This document shows, one piece after another, positions 50,300-60,182 of a DNA stretch of 64,000 nucleotides. Within the stretch, counting starts at the first letter, position 1, and every line of letters starts with the position of its first letter. The translations under genes and the position numbers were made by a program. The notes beneath the pieces are model-generated. The model made no database searches. It was not told where the DNA came from and saw nothing but the letters and a program-made list of their open reading frames with translations. Source of the DNA: Hyaloperonospora brassicae (Eukaryota; Oomycota; Peronosporomycetes; Peronosporales; Peronosporaceae). The stretch spans positions 62,001-126,000 of the forward strand of contig CANTFL010000014.1 in NCBI GenBank assembly GCA_947650285.1, given 5' to 3'.

Positions 50300-51330
50300 A
50301 TGTGCTTAGGTGCTTGGGGTCGCTGCGGTCGATCTTTCATTATGCAGCATCGCCGAAAATTCGCAAGAATAGCATTTATGATCAGATTTATCCTGCAAGG
50401 AACGAGCGCTCGTGTGCCGACATTTTTTGTGGGCTCGGGGGGGGGAAGACAAATGTCACCGAGCACAATTTGTGTCGTCTCAGATTGAAGCATTTAATGC
50501 CACGGTAAATTATTGATGGGGCGTCTGGTATAAATTTTTTGGGGGCGGCTGTTGACTCACTTGCTGCTGCTGATGGGTTTTTGTTTAATCGTTTGCGATA
50601 TAGGGGCCAACTAGCGCGCGGCACGAGATAAAAAAGACCATCATAGACGAGCATTACTGACTAACAATTGAATATCAAATGATCTTTTTACGCGATTAGG
50701 ACGTGAAAATCATCGCGCAGTGGATATCGATTAGAATCTGAACGCCACCATTTCGATCTACCCAAAGTCCACTGAGCATTTCACGGATAGCGGTGTGGAT
50801 GACCTGGTGCAGCTGATGTGCATGTAGCGGATTACGACGAAATACAGAGACTCTATGGTGCAGACCGCGGCTCCTGCTTGGATTGAAAAATTAAGATTAA
50901 CGCCGCAATTAATGTCGCAGGTGGCCGGCGGGCTCAACTTTGACGAATGCAAACAGGTGGAGAAGGTGCGGAATGACCCGCAAACACCCTATAATTTACA
51001 AGGCGAAGAGTATTTACGGGCGACACGGCTCTGGACTGCTGACTATGACTTCTACGCGCCCTCTTAAGGCATTGCGTACCACTGGTACGAGACCCGAAAG
51101 CTGGCCTGAAAGCGCAATTTTAGCAACCAGTACGCAGTGCGGCTAAAGAGTCGCGTTCGCGTGATCCTGCATGTGCCAGTCGCGATAGAAGACTTTGATC
51201 ACTTCGACCTTAAGAAGTTTAACCTCGGCACGAAGCAAACGCTCGAGCATTGGAAGGTTTCTCGGGCATCGATTTTGTGGCGAAGTTCGGTTCGTCCGAC
51301 GACGCCCAATTTGACAATGCAGCCAGCTCG
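50300..51330 (+). pseudogene. GlcNAc-family glycosyltransferase, broken
   Basis: It resembles the GlcNAc glycosyltransferase family (Pfam GlcNAc type, related to the Skp1 GlcNAc-transferase), which is common in oomycetes. Blocks in the expected order, spread over frames: H-Y-A-A-S-P and I-Y-D-Q-I-Y-P-A-R-N-E (about 50,335-50,405), G-P-T-S-A-R-H-E-I (about 50,599-50,626), W-D-V-K-I-I-A-Q-W with the W now a stop (about 50,698-50,724), I-S-I-Y-P-K-S-T-E (about 50,753), G-E-E-Y-L-R-A-T-R-L-W-T then Y-D-F-Y-A-P-S (51,002-51,064), and G-T-K-Q-T-L-E-H-W-K (about 51,228) followed by G-I-D-F-V-A-K-F-G. At least five frame changes and several stops occur, and about 90 bp near 50,510-50,595 look inserted. 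No N-terminal membrane anchor was identified. It lies inside a TIR element and is not in a working context. Confidence 0.7.
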
Positions 51331-51498
51331 AGTACGTGCCGTTATCGGTGCACATTTCACTGGGACAGAACTTTGGTAGGTGACCGAGCGCTGGCCTCGC
51401 AGAACGATCGACAGTCGGTCACAGCAGTGTCGGAAGTCGACCAGCAGTGTCGTGTCCTTCATTATATATATGATAATCATAATAAGGATAATTATGCG

Positions 51499-51535
51499 AT
51501 CACATCCACCCTTTGATACGTGCACCCCCAACCAA
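51499..51535 (+). repeat. Extra copy of the TIR tip inside the element
   Basis: The string caccctttgatacgt, preceded by gatcacatc and followed by gcaccccc, repeats the outer tip seen at 49,598 and, inverted, at 52,100. Similarity stops after about 35 bp. The segment 51,499-52,110 could be a second, shorter element sharing the right end. Confidence 0.6.
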
Positions 51536-51872
51536 TACCATGACTTAAAGCATGTGCGTTGTAATGATGTAACGTCTACTGATTCATAGCAGTCTAAAGA
51601 TCCAATCACTTACCAAGCCACCATATCTGGCCTGGTGCATTGTCAGCTTCAATGCATTAAATAGTTTTCATCTCAGTCATAATCGATTTCTCAATGCTAA
51701 AATAATATATAGAAAGCGATACATTGGTCTCTTATGCATTTACGTTATAAATCATGTTAAATATATATTTTTGACTGGTTGTGTATTTGTCCCCCATTTA
51801 CAGACAATTTTTCAGTACCCGTAAGGATTTGCTCAATGTTTGACTCAAAAGTTAAAATTGGCTTAATTACGG

Positions 51873-52110
51873 GAATGATGGTATTAGGGGTTTTCAAAGG
51901 CGGTGCCAGATAACGAGAGCGGAAGTCATACGCAAGGTTGTGTGCTGACTCAAAAGAAGCCTTTATAACAGATGGATGTGCACGTCGCAAAGAATATTTA
52001 TATAGCATCTTGTGTGTATAACTCTGAAGTACCTAGTTAGGAAGGCTACGGTACTCAAGGAGGGGTCTCTATTTCAGGGGTGTGTACGTATCAAAGGGTG
52101 GGTGCGTCCC
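51873..52110 (-). repeat. Terminal inverted repeat, right
   Basis: Partner of 49,589-49,826. TA (52,111-52,112) follows directly. Confidence 0.85.
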
Positions 52111-53439
52111 TATAAATCTCTTTAGCTATACATTGATGTCAATGTTTTGCAACAACACAGCATATATATCATGTCGATTATTTTGGCTGTGATTTGAAGA
52201 CCATTATATCAACAATGCGCGTATTATTAGAAGTAATTCGAAACAACCAATCAATAAATGTGAGTTCATCAATGTCAAGTCGCTTGCCTGCCAAGGTCTC
52301 CATGGTGCATTCGTGTTCGATGCAGAATCTTCTTTTTTACAAAAGTAAGAAGCGGGGTGTTTAGCGATCTTATCCACCGGGTAAGCTTAAAGAATCTAAC
52401 CTTCTAGCTACCTCACGTAGCTCGACTTGACAGGAAGGGTAGTTTCCGCATCGTCGTGTTGACTTCGAGAAGCAAGAACGCTGATCGTGGCAACAAAGCC
52501 TTGGCGCTGGTTGACACCGTCAAGATACAGAACTCTTGTTAAGACCATTATGTATCGCATAGAATGAAAAACCTGCCGTCCCAAAATTTCGTTCTGCGGC
52601 TCAAACTATTTCGATCGTCCTAAACCAATGTTGATAAAGCGTCGGTGAGATCGTCGTTCAGCGCATGGATGGCAGAATGTGTGCAGCGAGATCGCTTCAA
52701 GATGGATTTGACGATCGACCGCCCGGCCTATACGATCATCCTGAAATCGTATTTGCTGCTATCACTGTACAGTTCAAATATCACTTTTATGATCGCGCCT
52801 ACTGCTCTTCACTGCAAAGAAATGCGTCAGATCGCACTACAAGGGTGCTGTATGCGCTAGTCGCGCCGGCGGGCAAAGATTTTAGCATTCGTACCGTGCT
52901 CAGTTAAAGCAAAATATGATGCGACAACATGCGAGATAATGAGTATGACGCCGGGCACGCAATAGCGTCTAAAAGGAGGTGATCCCGCAAATTGTAAGCT
53001 TATACCTGCATCACCTAAATTTAGCGTTTACGCATCGAACGAGGTGGTGACTCGAAAAGGTCGCTTGCAACTGTCGATACCGATAAAAACACGTTCGTTA
53101 TTCTTTTTGTCACTCGCAACATCTTAGGTGCTTCAAATGCTCACGCAAAGGGCATCGACATATGGATACTCACCTCAGTACTAGAGCATTCGCTTTTGAG
53201 GATGCGTATGTACCGAGAAGTAATAAATAAGAGCAGTTGTCACACGCATCCGCCCTTCCGAACGCATACGCACTAAGGAGTATCAAAATCCAGCTGGTTG
53301 TCGCACGCATTTGCTCTATCGGATGCACACGTATGGCGGGTACAAATAGAGAGCATCTCTGTCACGTGATTCCACCCACCATTTCAATGCTTAAACTTGC
53401 GTGCGGAAGAAGATATCGGCAATCTTGGCAGAACGTGCG
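52111..53439. other. Mixed DNA upstream of the elicitin locus
   Basis: AT-rich to about 52,260, then GC-richer. The most protein-like frame is 52,665-52,907 (plus, 80 codons), with L-Y-D-H-P-E-I-V-F-A-A-I-T-V-Q and a cysteine-containing stretch; I do not recognise it, and it is probably a fragment. Two loosely similar blocks of about 45 bp (gttgtcacacgcatccgcc at 53,235 and gttgtcgcacgcatttgct at 53,298) form a short direct repeat. Confidence 0.35.
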
Positions 53440-54400
53440 AGCATATTGCCAGCTAATTTAGAAGCAGATGGCAATATTGCGTGGCAGTCCTGATTTCGGA
53501 GGGGTAAGGTTGACACTGGATCTACTGTCCAATATCGCTAATATCGCTCACCATTTTAGACAGATGCATCTTTCAGTTACGGTCGCCCGCCACTGCACCG
53601 TTCTAAGTCTGTCTGTGTCTTAGCTTAATGTATCGTTTAATGTTCGCTCGCATGGTCGCACGGTCGATCATGGCCGTCCGTGAGTCTTAGGAAAACCTCA
53701 GGAGAAGACTGAGCAGAGTGGCATACAAGTGCTTAGATTTAACATACAAGCGAGACTCGACCATCTCATAATTGAATTTGCTTTCATCAAGTCAGCTCAG
53801 CCACCCATGACGCTAAGGTCCTTTACTGCTCTCGTGCTTCTGCTGTCATTCAAAGGCACTGTAACAGAGGACTCGATGTGCCCTATGTCAAAGATGATGG
53901 AATTCGGAAGCAGCTCCCACTTCACAAAGTGCTCTTTGGATTCTGGTACAAGGAAAAATCCGACCATGTCTGATCTCTCCTTGGAAGAGATCAAGGTATA
54001 CTGCGACAGCGCTGCTTGTGTGCGATTCATGGACGAGATGAGAGCAGCAAAACTCGGCGATTGCCTACTTCCAGGGGGAAAGGTACTTCTGCAGACTAAC
54101 GTCCTCGATGCGTTCGATACAAAATGCAGTGCTGTCCGATCGATGGGGTCCTCAAGTAACGCCACTGGCACCATTCGAGACGGGAGCAGCTCCAGCGCGA
54201 CGAGCAGTGCGGCGACGATTGCCGTGTGTTGGATCGCGGCGATCACGGTGATCATGTTGACGTTGTTCAACTAGAAGACAAGAGCCAGTAGCTACTCATA
54301 TACATGACTAGGCTACAAGCTGCCTTCAGCGCCTTGCGCATAACTTGAACAAGCAATTGCCTTGCATTTCATTAAACGCTGTTCTCTCGCGGATACGTGA
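53440..54400 (+). repeat. Right arm of inverted duplication carrying the elicitin locus
   Basis: Plus-strand counterpart of 33,030-33,990, about 19.5 kb away. The arms match in flanks as well as gene, so this was a segment duplication and not a retrocopy. The exact outer edges need alignment. Confidence 0.65.
53807..54274 (+). CDS. Elicitin-like protein with GPI-anchor signal
   Basis: The only intact recognised gene in the window, 155 residues. Residues 1-20 are a hydrophobic signal peptide. Residues 25-107 hold the six cysteines of the elicitin domain (25, 42, 66, 71, 86, 107), with elicitin-like surroundings: F-x-K-C-S-x-D-S-G, Y-C-x-S-x-A-C, L-G-D-C-x-L-P. A Ser/Thr-rich linker (about 114-135) with an N-A-T glycosylation site at 118 leads to a hydrophobic end (about 137-155) without a charged tail, the layout of a GPI-anchored cell-surface protein. 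Elicitins bind sterols, which oomycetes do not make, and canonical ones are recognised by plants; this divergent ELL-type member may differ in both respects. The ATG at 53,807 is chosen over an in-frame one 26 codons upstream because the signal peptide starts here and the decayed copy has its ATG at the same place. A possible oomycete Inr-like site (gctcaccatttta) lies near 53,547. It stands alone, with no operon-like neighbours. Confidence 0.9.
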   Translation: MTLRSFTALVLLLSFKGTVTEDSMCPMSKMMEFGSSSHFTKCSLDSGTRKNPTMSDLSLEEIKVYCDSAACVRFMDEMRAAKLGDCLLPGGKVLLQTNVLDAFDTKCSAVRSMGSSSNATGTIRDGSSSSATSSAATIAVCWIAAITVIMLTLFN

Positions 54401-56329
54401 CGACGTATGTAGCCAACACAGCTGCCGTATACTTCTCAATCGATTTGCGGCTTTGTCTGATGTGGATATGACAATTCTTTCTTTGTTTTGGGCTAGCTAT
54501 TTATGGTGCAGCAAACAAGTAATGTTCTGTGGGCATAGCTTATTCATTCGTACCGCAAGCACAACGAAAGTCAGACATCATTTTGTAACTTGCGGGTACA
54601 AAACCATTAGGATAATAGATTTGCAGAAAATGTGCATGGCGTGGCAGTAACTTTTGCCGCCACGTCCTGGATTATAAGGTACAACTAGAAGACAATCTAT
54701 GCTATAGAATTCATCAAACATTCAACTTTTATGATACATCAACAGTTGCACGTGCGTAGTTGTTTGGTCGTTTGCAACAATCGATAAGGACAATAGATTA
54801 TCAGCACCACCCACCAATGATCGACATTTACTAATATGTTAGCGCTCGCAGCACAGAATATGTACATTAGGTTTAGATGAGAATAAGTGTTATTGGTAAT
54901 ACGATCTACTTTCACTGGGAGCAAACATGCGCATGTAGTGTCTCGGACGATTCGCTGCTACATGCTGAACGCGTAATCTCAAAGAACGAGATCACAGGTA
55001 CGGTTCCGCGGATGCCCGAAGGCTCGATGTACATCGATATAAGGGGCAGGACACGACACCATACGATGATTCTGTTCGAGATACGCGCGACAAAAAATGG
55101 TAAGGAATTGGTGTTCTGCGATCATGTAGCCCTGCATCGTAGCTTGTATGATAGATAGGGTGTATGAAATCAAGAAGGTAGGTTTCCAGGACTCAAAAAA
55201 ACTCTAAATGCCCACAACATGTTCTTTACCAATATGGACAATTCAGGTAGCCATTTGACGAAAAGTAGTTACTACTGTTACGGCTTCCTCGTAAAATCGA
55301 GGATGACGTCAATCGCAAGGATATAATCAGCTTGTTGTCAGTATCACTGAAACCCAGGTAATCTCTCATAGGTGTTTGTTTGTCCGTAGGGAGAAAAGGT
55401 AATATTATCGCATGAACCATTCAGGACGGGCGATAAGAGTTCGAAGTGCGCCTGATGCATACAATTTTTTTGACTAATTTGTGGGTGGAAAGATAAAGTA
55501 CCTTAATGTCGATTGCCTTGAGTGTAATAGAATTGCAGCCATATGTCGAGACTGCGCGGAAACAAGAAAAGATGATGAAACAGTGCAGCCTCGGTCGTGC
55601 TCTGTTATTATTCGTCCATACAAAGCAATTATTGTCTTTGAGAATGCAAAAGTTTGTCCGATCCCATCGGTTTCGAAAGGTGCTTTTTGTGCCTGTATAT
55701 CAACCGATTGATTTATTTACCGTAATTAATACGCTTTCTATATCCGCGCATTATCATTTATGCTTTTCACACATGTCGACAGACATGTATCAGTTTTTAA
55801 CTATTTCGGAGTTGAACTTAATTATCATATAGTTTATCCAAAACTCTCGTTTAACCTACGACGCGCTCATTTTAAGATCGTGCGAGCCTATTTTTACCTC
55901 GCTATCAAAGTCGATGGAATCATCTCTATTCGATCAGCAAACACCATTTCGACTTAGCTGGAGACGCCCGTATCATGTTTGACAAGTAACCTCTATGTGT
56001 AGGTATTTACCCTGATATTAAATGGCAACGAAGGGTAATTATTTGCAAGGAGAATGACGTCGTGTCGGTCAAGCTGCAGCACTGCTGTGATGAAGCCGTA
56101 TTCGTGAGACATGACTGGTGGGCTGATTGTTTTACGCTTTGTGGTATGTTCAAAACGAATATATTGTGGTATCTACTTGGTTAATACCATGTTGCATTCA
56201 TGGTAGCGATTTGTGAATGCACGAACTAATTTCGTACGGAGCATGGTCAACACTGCAAGTTCTATCAATCTCAATGAAACACTGCCACGTTCTAAATTAT
56301 TATTTGGATCACGCTAAAGACATGTACTC
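54401..56329. other. DNA between elicitin gene and copia relic
   Basis: No recognised gene. Open frames: 54,345-54,650 (plus, 101 codons), 54,877-55,158 (plus, 93 codons, the most protein-like, with R-M-P-E-G-S-M-Y-I-D-I-R-G-R), and two overlapping plus frames at 55,481-55,832, one of which begins with a cysteine-rich stretch. The last few hundred bases before 56,330 could be degraded copia RT, but I could not match them. Confidence 0.35.
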
Positions 56330-57479
56330 TCGAACCATGTCTATACATTTACCGACACAACAGAGTACTTGCGCTTTTACTTGTGTATGTGGATAACATC
56401 ATATATGGATCAAATAGTGACGCATCGAAAGTATTATAGATCTCGCAGCTTGATGCATAAAATATCATTAAGGACCGAGGACGACTTCACTGTCACATTC
56501 GGGTTCACGTGGAACTAAGCTTAGAAGGTGTATTTCTTCATCAGACAAATTATGCCCAGGAAGTGCTTCGCAGATTTGGTATCGAAGATGTGCATGGCTG
56601 CAGATCATGACTGGACCCAACGATGAATCTTGGAGCGAAGACGGAAGCGACAATGAAACCAAAAACTGGCGATTAAGAAGCCATAGTCTCATCAACATTT
56701 TTATGGCTACAAGTACGAGGCCATATTTTGCACACCCAGTCGGATATCTGAGTCGTTTCGTTGAGCATCCGACGGTACAGTATGGCGGAGATCTTGAATG
56801 ATTCCTCAGGAATCTCACAGCTACCACCGAGCAAGAAATCTTTTTTAAGAAACCAGCAAAAGCCAAAACATTAATGTCGAACAAGATAAGGCTTGAAGTT
56901 GCATTGCGACCCCGACCGGAGAAGTTGTCCAGAGACTTAAAAAAGCGTTACGGAATCCGTATTGTTGACTACAGGAGACCCTGTGGCCTGGTCTCCACGA
57001 CGGAAGACAGTCAAGCCGCAGAGCACGGTGGAAGCCAAGTACGGACCATCTTGTGAAGCATGCATGATAGGACGAGCGCTATCCAACGTGCTAAAAGAAG
57101 CAATACTTGAGATGAAGATTGATCTTATGCTTGGAGTGGATATTTTAGACGCTATCTAGTTACCTTCTGATCCTGCGTATGGCAGAAAGACGCTTCACAT
57201 TGAATTGAGGTTTCTGTGTGCTCGTTAATGGGTTTCCCAAAAAGCGGTTAGGATCTAAAGATGGATGGTGATTTGAATACTAATAATTTGCTGACGGACC
57301 CACTCGGTTGTGCGAGGCTAACCAAAATGAATAATCTTATCGGCATGCCATCTATCATCGTACAGATACCACAAGAAGAGCAACGTCGGTTGAGCCAAGA
57401 ACAACAGGAGCACACGAAGATCGATAAACAGAGAGAAAAACTGAAGTGTATATTTCGAGTACTTAATTGAATGGGACCG
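56330..57479 (+). pseudogene. pol: Ty1/copia pol, 3' half, broken
   Basis: The end of reverse transcriptase and the RNase H of a copia element. The RT box reads Y-V-D-N (56,386-56,397), one change from Y-V-D-D. It is followed by L-E-G-V-F-L-H-Q-T-N-Y-A-Q-E-V-L (about 56,515-56,563), M-A-T-S-T-R-P then H-P-V-G-Y-L-S-R-F-V (about 56,703-56,760), V-A-W-S-P-R-R-K-T-V (about 56,980) and C-E-A-C-M-I-G-R-A-L-S-N-V-L-K (about 57,056). The element ends with L-T-D-P-L-G-C-A-R-L-T-K-M (about 57,288-57,330). Gag, protease, integrase and the start of RT are missing, so the relic is 5'-truncated. Frames change several times. A purine-rich aatggga just before 57,480 is a possible polypurine tract. Confidence 0.8.
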
Positions 57480-57958
57480 TGTTAAAGTGCAACACCAACA
57501 AGTGACTGCGACATGCGAGTGACATCGATAAAGTCCATGGTAGTTGACATCGAAAATATAAAGGCATTTGACATCGATGAAGTATAATGCAGTTGACATC
57601 GATGAAGTTCATGACAGTTGATCACGAGGAGTTTAGGGCAGTCAATATGACACACGAGAACTTAGGCATAATGCTCAAGTATAAATTTGCAGAGTGTAAA
57701 GGAAATCGTTATGTGCTCAGCAGAGTTGACGTAGTAGTAACAAGGAAGATTCCAAATATTAAAATATTATGTGCCGCTAGTTCTTCAAATCTGATATTGG
57801 GCTCATGACCCCATCTCATTTCAAGAACTACAGGCACATAAAATTTATAGGCCACGACTGGGGGCACACCCCACTTTTGCTAGGGGCAGACCCCATTTTT
57901 GCTTCGGGCACACCCGCCCTCCTAAAATAATAAAAAGGACCTCATATTTTTTGGTGCA
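57480..57958 (+). repeat. Copia 3' LTR (same family as inverted copy at 60,183)
   Basis: It starts TGTTAAAGTGCAACACC directly after the copia coding end and ends near TTGGTGCA, giving TG and CA ends. It matches the reverse complement of 60,183-60,510 but is about 150 bp longer, mainly at 57,755-57,850. It contains four loosely repeated gacatcga units (57,512-57,605). Near its end is an array of GGGGCACACCCCACTTTTGC-type 22-mers (57,861-57,922). Confidence 0.65.
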
Positions 57959-58026
57959 GAAAAAGCTAAATACGTTGTCACTTTAAGCTGCTCGATATAT
58001 CCAGATCTGAAACGGTAAATGCACTC

Positions 58027-58165
58027 ATGCGCGAGATTTTATCAGTCCATCTTGGCCAGGGCGGTATATAAATGGGCAACGCCTGCTGGGATCTCTACTG
58101 TCTCAAAGGCAATATTAAATCTCATGGTATGAAGCCAAGATCTGACCATCGGCAGTGGCAACGAC
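58027..58165 (+). pseudogene. Alpha-tubulin, 5' fragment (codons 1 to about 47)
   Basis: ATG at 58,027 opens M-R-E-I-L-S-V-H-L-G-Q-G-G-I, a TAA stop, then M-G-N-A-C-W-D-L-Y-C-L. This is the highly conserved start of alpha-tubulin, including the GQ-G-I and NACWELYCL-type motifs around the nucleotide site. After a small deletion comes T-I-G-S-G-N-D (58,145-58,165), matching the T-I-G-G-G-D-D loop. The tubulin sequence then stops and resumes at 60,094. About 65 bp of probable leader lie between the LTR end and the ATG. Tubulin is a housekeeping gene; this is a dead partial copy. Confidence 0.85.
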
Positions 58166-58199
58166 ATCCGAGTTTCTACGTGCTCACAGTCACGAGTCG

Positions 58200-59378
58200 T
58201 TTGTAGCCGGGACCCCAACGATTTTACGAGTTTAGAGCGTAAAGTCGTCGCGGACTTTGCCAAAGGTTTCTTCATGACACACGCCGCTAACCTGGAGATA
58301 CTTCTGCAAGCGTAAAGAAAATTCGCGAGTGGTAGGAGGCGCGCAAGTCGAGAAAGTTTTCAAATGAGCGTTCGGGTATGGCGTCCAAATTGTGGTATGA
58401 CTTGCACGAGTCGCCGACGTTTCGGCTTGGCGCGCGGACGAAAGAGGAAGAAACAGCGGTTCGACGGTTTGCTACGGGACAAGACGACCCGAAACTGGTG
58501 TAGAAGCGGCACGAGATTGCAAAGCGCATGTCAGTGTCGGAAAGACCAGCAGCTCATGGTCTTGCTCGGTACCAGACAGCGCTGAACGCGGGAAACACGC
58601 GGACACCTTTTACGCCAGAAGAAGATTAGGTCCTGCGTGAAGCTGTCTCGGTCTTTGGCGAAAAGTGGAACGTGGTTGCAGATTTTCTGGATGGCCGTGG
58701 GTTGGAGCAGATCCGCCATCGATGGCAGCTCTCGCTTGCACCAGGTCCTCGGTGAGGCAAGTTTTCGTTAAGTGAGGATCGACGGCTGCTGCTCGCACTT
58801 CGTGCATACGTGCCAAAAGGCAGTGAGTCCAGTTAGGATTAAGTGCCGTGGAACGACATTTGTCATCATGTGCCCGGGCGAACACAGCCAGCGCTTCGGG
58901 ACCGATACGGTAACTGCATCAACCCAGACTTGTCGTCCCGTATGTTCACCGAGCAGAAAGATGGCTCATTCTTACAAGATGGCGCGAGTGGGGCATCGAG
59001 TTGCCCACACTCTGGCCGCAGCTTGCTGCTGAGCTAAATGGCCGCACGAAATCTCAACTGTGTCGACGCTAGAGACAATTTAATCCAGATGCTTATGACA
59101 AACCACGTCGCGCACTGAAAGATGCAAGCAAAAGCCAGACATCAGCCGTCTTCCGTCGCCGGTCAATAAATCAACATGACCCTTGCTTTAGGAAGAAACA
59201 CACCAAGCGTAGTACGTATAATGGTGTCACAGTGGAGCAAATAGCAACCGAGTCGTTTCCGCGAGGTCGTGCAGCTGTAGCGCTGCAGTGTTTCAAAGAG
59301 TTAGAGATACGCGAGACCGAAGGCGAGGACGGGTCGATAGAGTACGGTCTGAATGGTGAGCCAATGCAATGGACATGA
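58200..59378 (+). pseudogene. Multi-repeat Myb-like DNA-binding protein, broken
   Basis: Four Myb/SANT-like repeats can be followed. First, about 58,427-58,580, ends L-A-R-Y-Q-T-A-L-N. Second, about 58,604-58,735: T-P-F-T-P-E-E-D, a TAG, then G-E-K-W-N-V-V-A-D-F-L and R-H-R-W. Third, about 58,758-58,930: G-K-F-S-L-S-E-D-R-R-L, W-N-D-I-C and P-G-R-T-Q-P-A-L-R-D-R-Y. Fourth, about 58,955-59,085: W-R-E-W-G-I-E-L-P-T-L-W-P-Q-L-A, then R-T-K-S-Q-L-C-R-R. A C-terminal open stretch of about 75 codons ends in TGA at 59,376-59,378. The arrangement recalls large Myb proteins such as the SNAPC4 type, which bind snRNA promoters, but the exact subfamily is inference. There are at least three stops and three frameshifts. 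The 5' end is unclear; coding-like sequence starts near 58,200. Confidence 0.75.
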
Positions 59379-59479
59379 AACCGCGATACGTGCACAGTGC
59401 CTGAAGCCACTAAAGAGGCCAATATGCTGTGAAGTATGAGACGCTTTCGAGTATCTTGTCCGTTTGCCACGCCAAGCTT

Positions 59480-60090
59480 CAGTGTTTTTCTGTCGCTCGC
59501 CGTTAGTCGGGACAAGCGATAAACATCATGCAATGCACCACTATGATGTGCGACCTGTGACGACGGGCACCACGCAACGCAATGCTGTCGCTCGCAAGAA
59601 TCGACTATTGAGGCACAAGAGGTGGCGTTTTGCACGCAACAGTCGGATTCGCGTGACGTCCGGAGAGGTGCATGAAGACGTATGTCAACATGCATGGACT
59701 TGGCATGTGTCTGCCGGATCAATCTCTTGTGGCACGCCAAACATTACATGATGTTCCACAGGAATTTCAGCTTTCTGAATGACGTCAAATGACCGTTGCG
59801 CCGCTGCAGCATCTTCAGCACCTCCGCTACTCCACAAAACCAAGTTGGCCGAGAGCCAATGCGTTGTCAATTAGCACAACAGCAACTGTTCACAGCGCGT
59901 GACCAGACCCGGACGTTTTTTTTCAGCGGCAGCGGACGCTGCTTGGAAACAGCTTTGCTCTCGACTTCCTCGGTCTTACCCAGCAGACGGCCATCCTGGC
60001 GCATTTTCTCCTTCTGCTCGGCCGCTTTTTCTTCAGCACGTCATGGCTTTACGGATCTTCGCATCCGTCGGGTGGTGCGTTGCAGCTCGA
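59480..60090 (-). pseudogene. Coding-like minus-strand fragment, possibly helical-repeat protein
   Basis: Minus-strand reading gives a charged piece (A-E-Q-K-E-K-M-R-Q-D-G-R-L-L-G-K-T-E-E, about 59,995-60,050), then A-E-D-A-A-A-A-Q-R-S-F-D-V-I-Q-K-A-E-I-P (about 59,765-59,825) and H-A-K-S-M-H-V-D-I-R-L-H (about 59,665-59,700), in different frames. The pattern recalls pentatricopeptide-type helical repeats, but I am not confident. Frame breaks mark it as dead. It converges with the Myb-like gene. Confidence 0.35.
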
Positions 60091-60093
60091 GTG

Positions 60094-60182
60094 AGCTTCT
60101 CCTTAGCTTTCTCGGGGCACGGACAAACACGTACCGCGTGCAGTATTTGTGGAATTACAGCTAACGTCTGTAACGAGGTACG
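60094..60182 (+). pseudogene. Alpha-tubulin, second fragment (codons about 48 to 79)
   Basis: It continues the tubulin started at 58,027: S-F then F-S (60,094-60,114), K-H-V-P-R-A-V-F-V-E-L (60,125-60,157) and, after a one-base deletion, N-E-V-R (60,171-60,182). These match the S-F-N-T-F-F-S, K-H-V-P-R-A-V-F-V-D-L and D-E-V-R-T-G segments of alpha-tubulin. The copy is then cut by the inverted LTR at 60,183. Confidence 0.8.

Larger units (their letters stand above)
49589..52110. mobile_element. TIR-bounded element carrying a glycosyltransferase pseudogene
   Basis: Inverted repeats of about 238 bp at 49,589-49,826 and 51,873-52,110 flank 2.0 kb of GC-richer DNA. They share caccctttgatacgtacaca, acacacaagatgctatataa, gcgacgtgcacatccatc and cttgcgtatgacttccgctc. 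TA lies directly outside each end, compatible with a TA target duplication (Tc1/mariner-like), though two bases are weak evidence. No transposase was found. The cargo is a broken GlcNAc-type glycosyltransferase (50,300-51,330) and an unassigned 450-bp piece, which makes this look like a non-autonomous gene-capturing element. Confidence 0.7.
58166..60093. other. 1.93-kb insert splitting the tubulin fragment
   Basis: GC-rich DNA lying exactly between tubulin codons about 47 and 48. It contains a broken Myb-like gene on the plus strand and coding-like DNA on the minus strand whose 3' ends face each other. I see no transposon ends on it: the edges (atccgagttt and gctcgagtg) show at most a 5-6 bp inverted similarity, and no target duplication is clear. 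Confidence 0.6.

Noticed and set aside
52981..53000. aaggaggtgatc, resembling a bacterial anti-Shine-Dalgarno region
   Set aside because: No other rRNA sequence is present and the context is eukaryotic.
59171..59740. 189-codon minus-strand open frame
   Set aside because: Its 3' half is antisense to the well-supported Myb-like C-terminal coding stretch. The rest overlaps a separate minus-strand fragment in other frames, so as one protein it is not credible.
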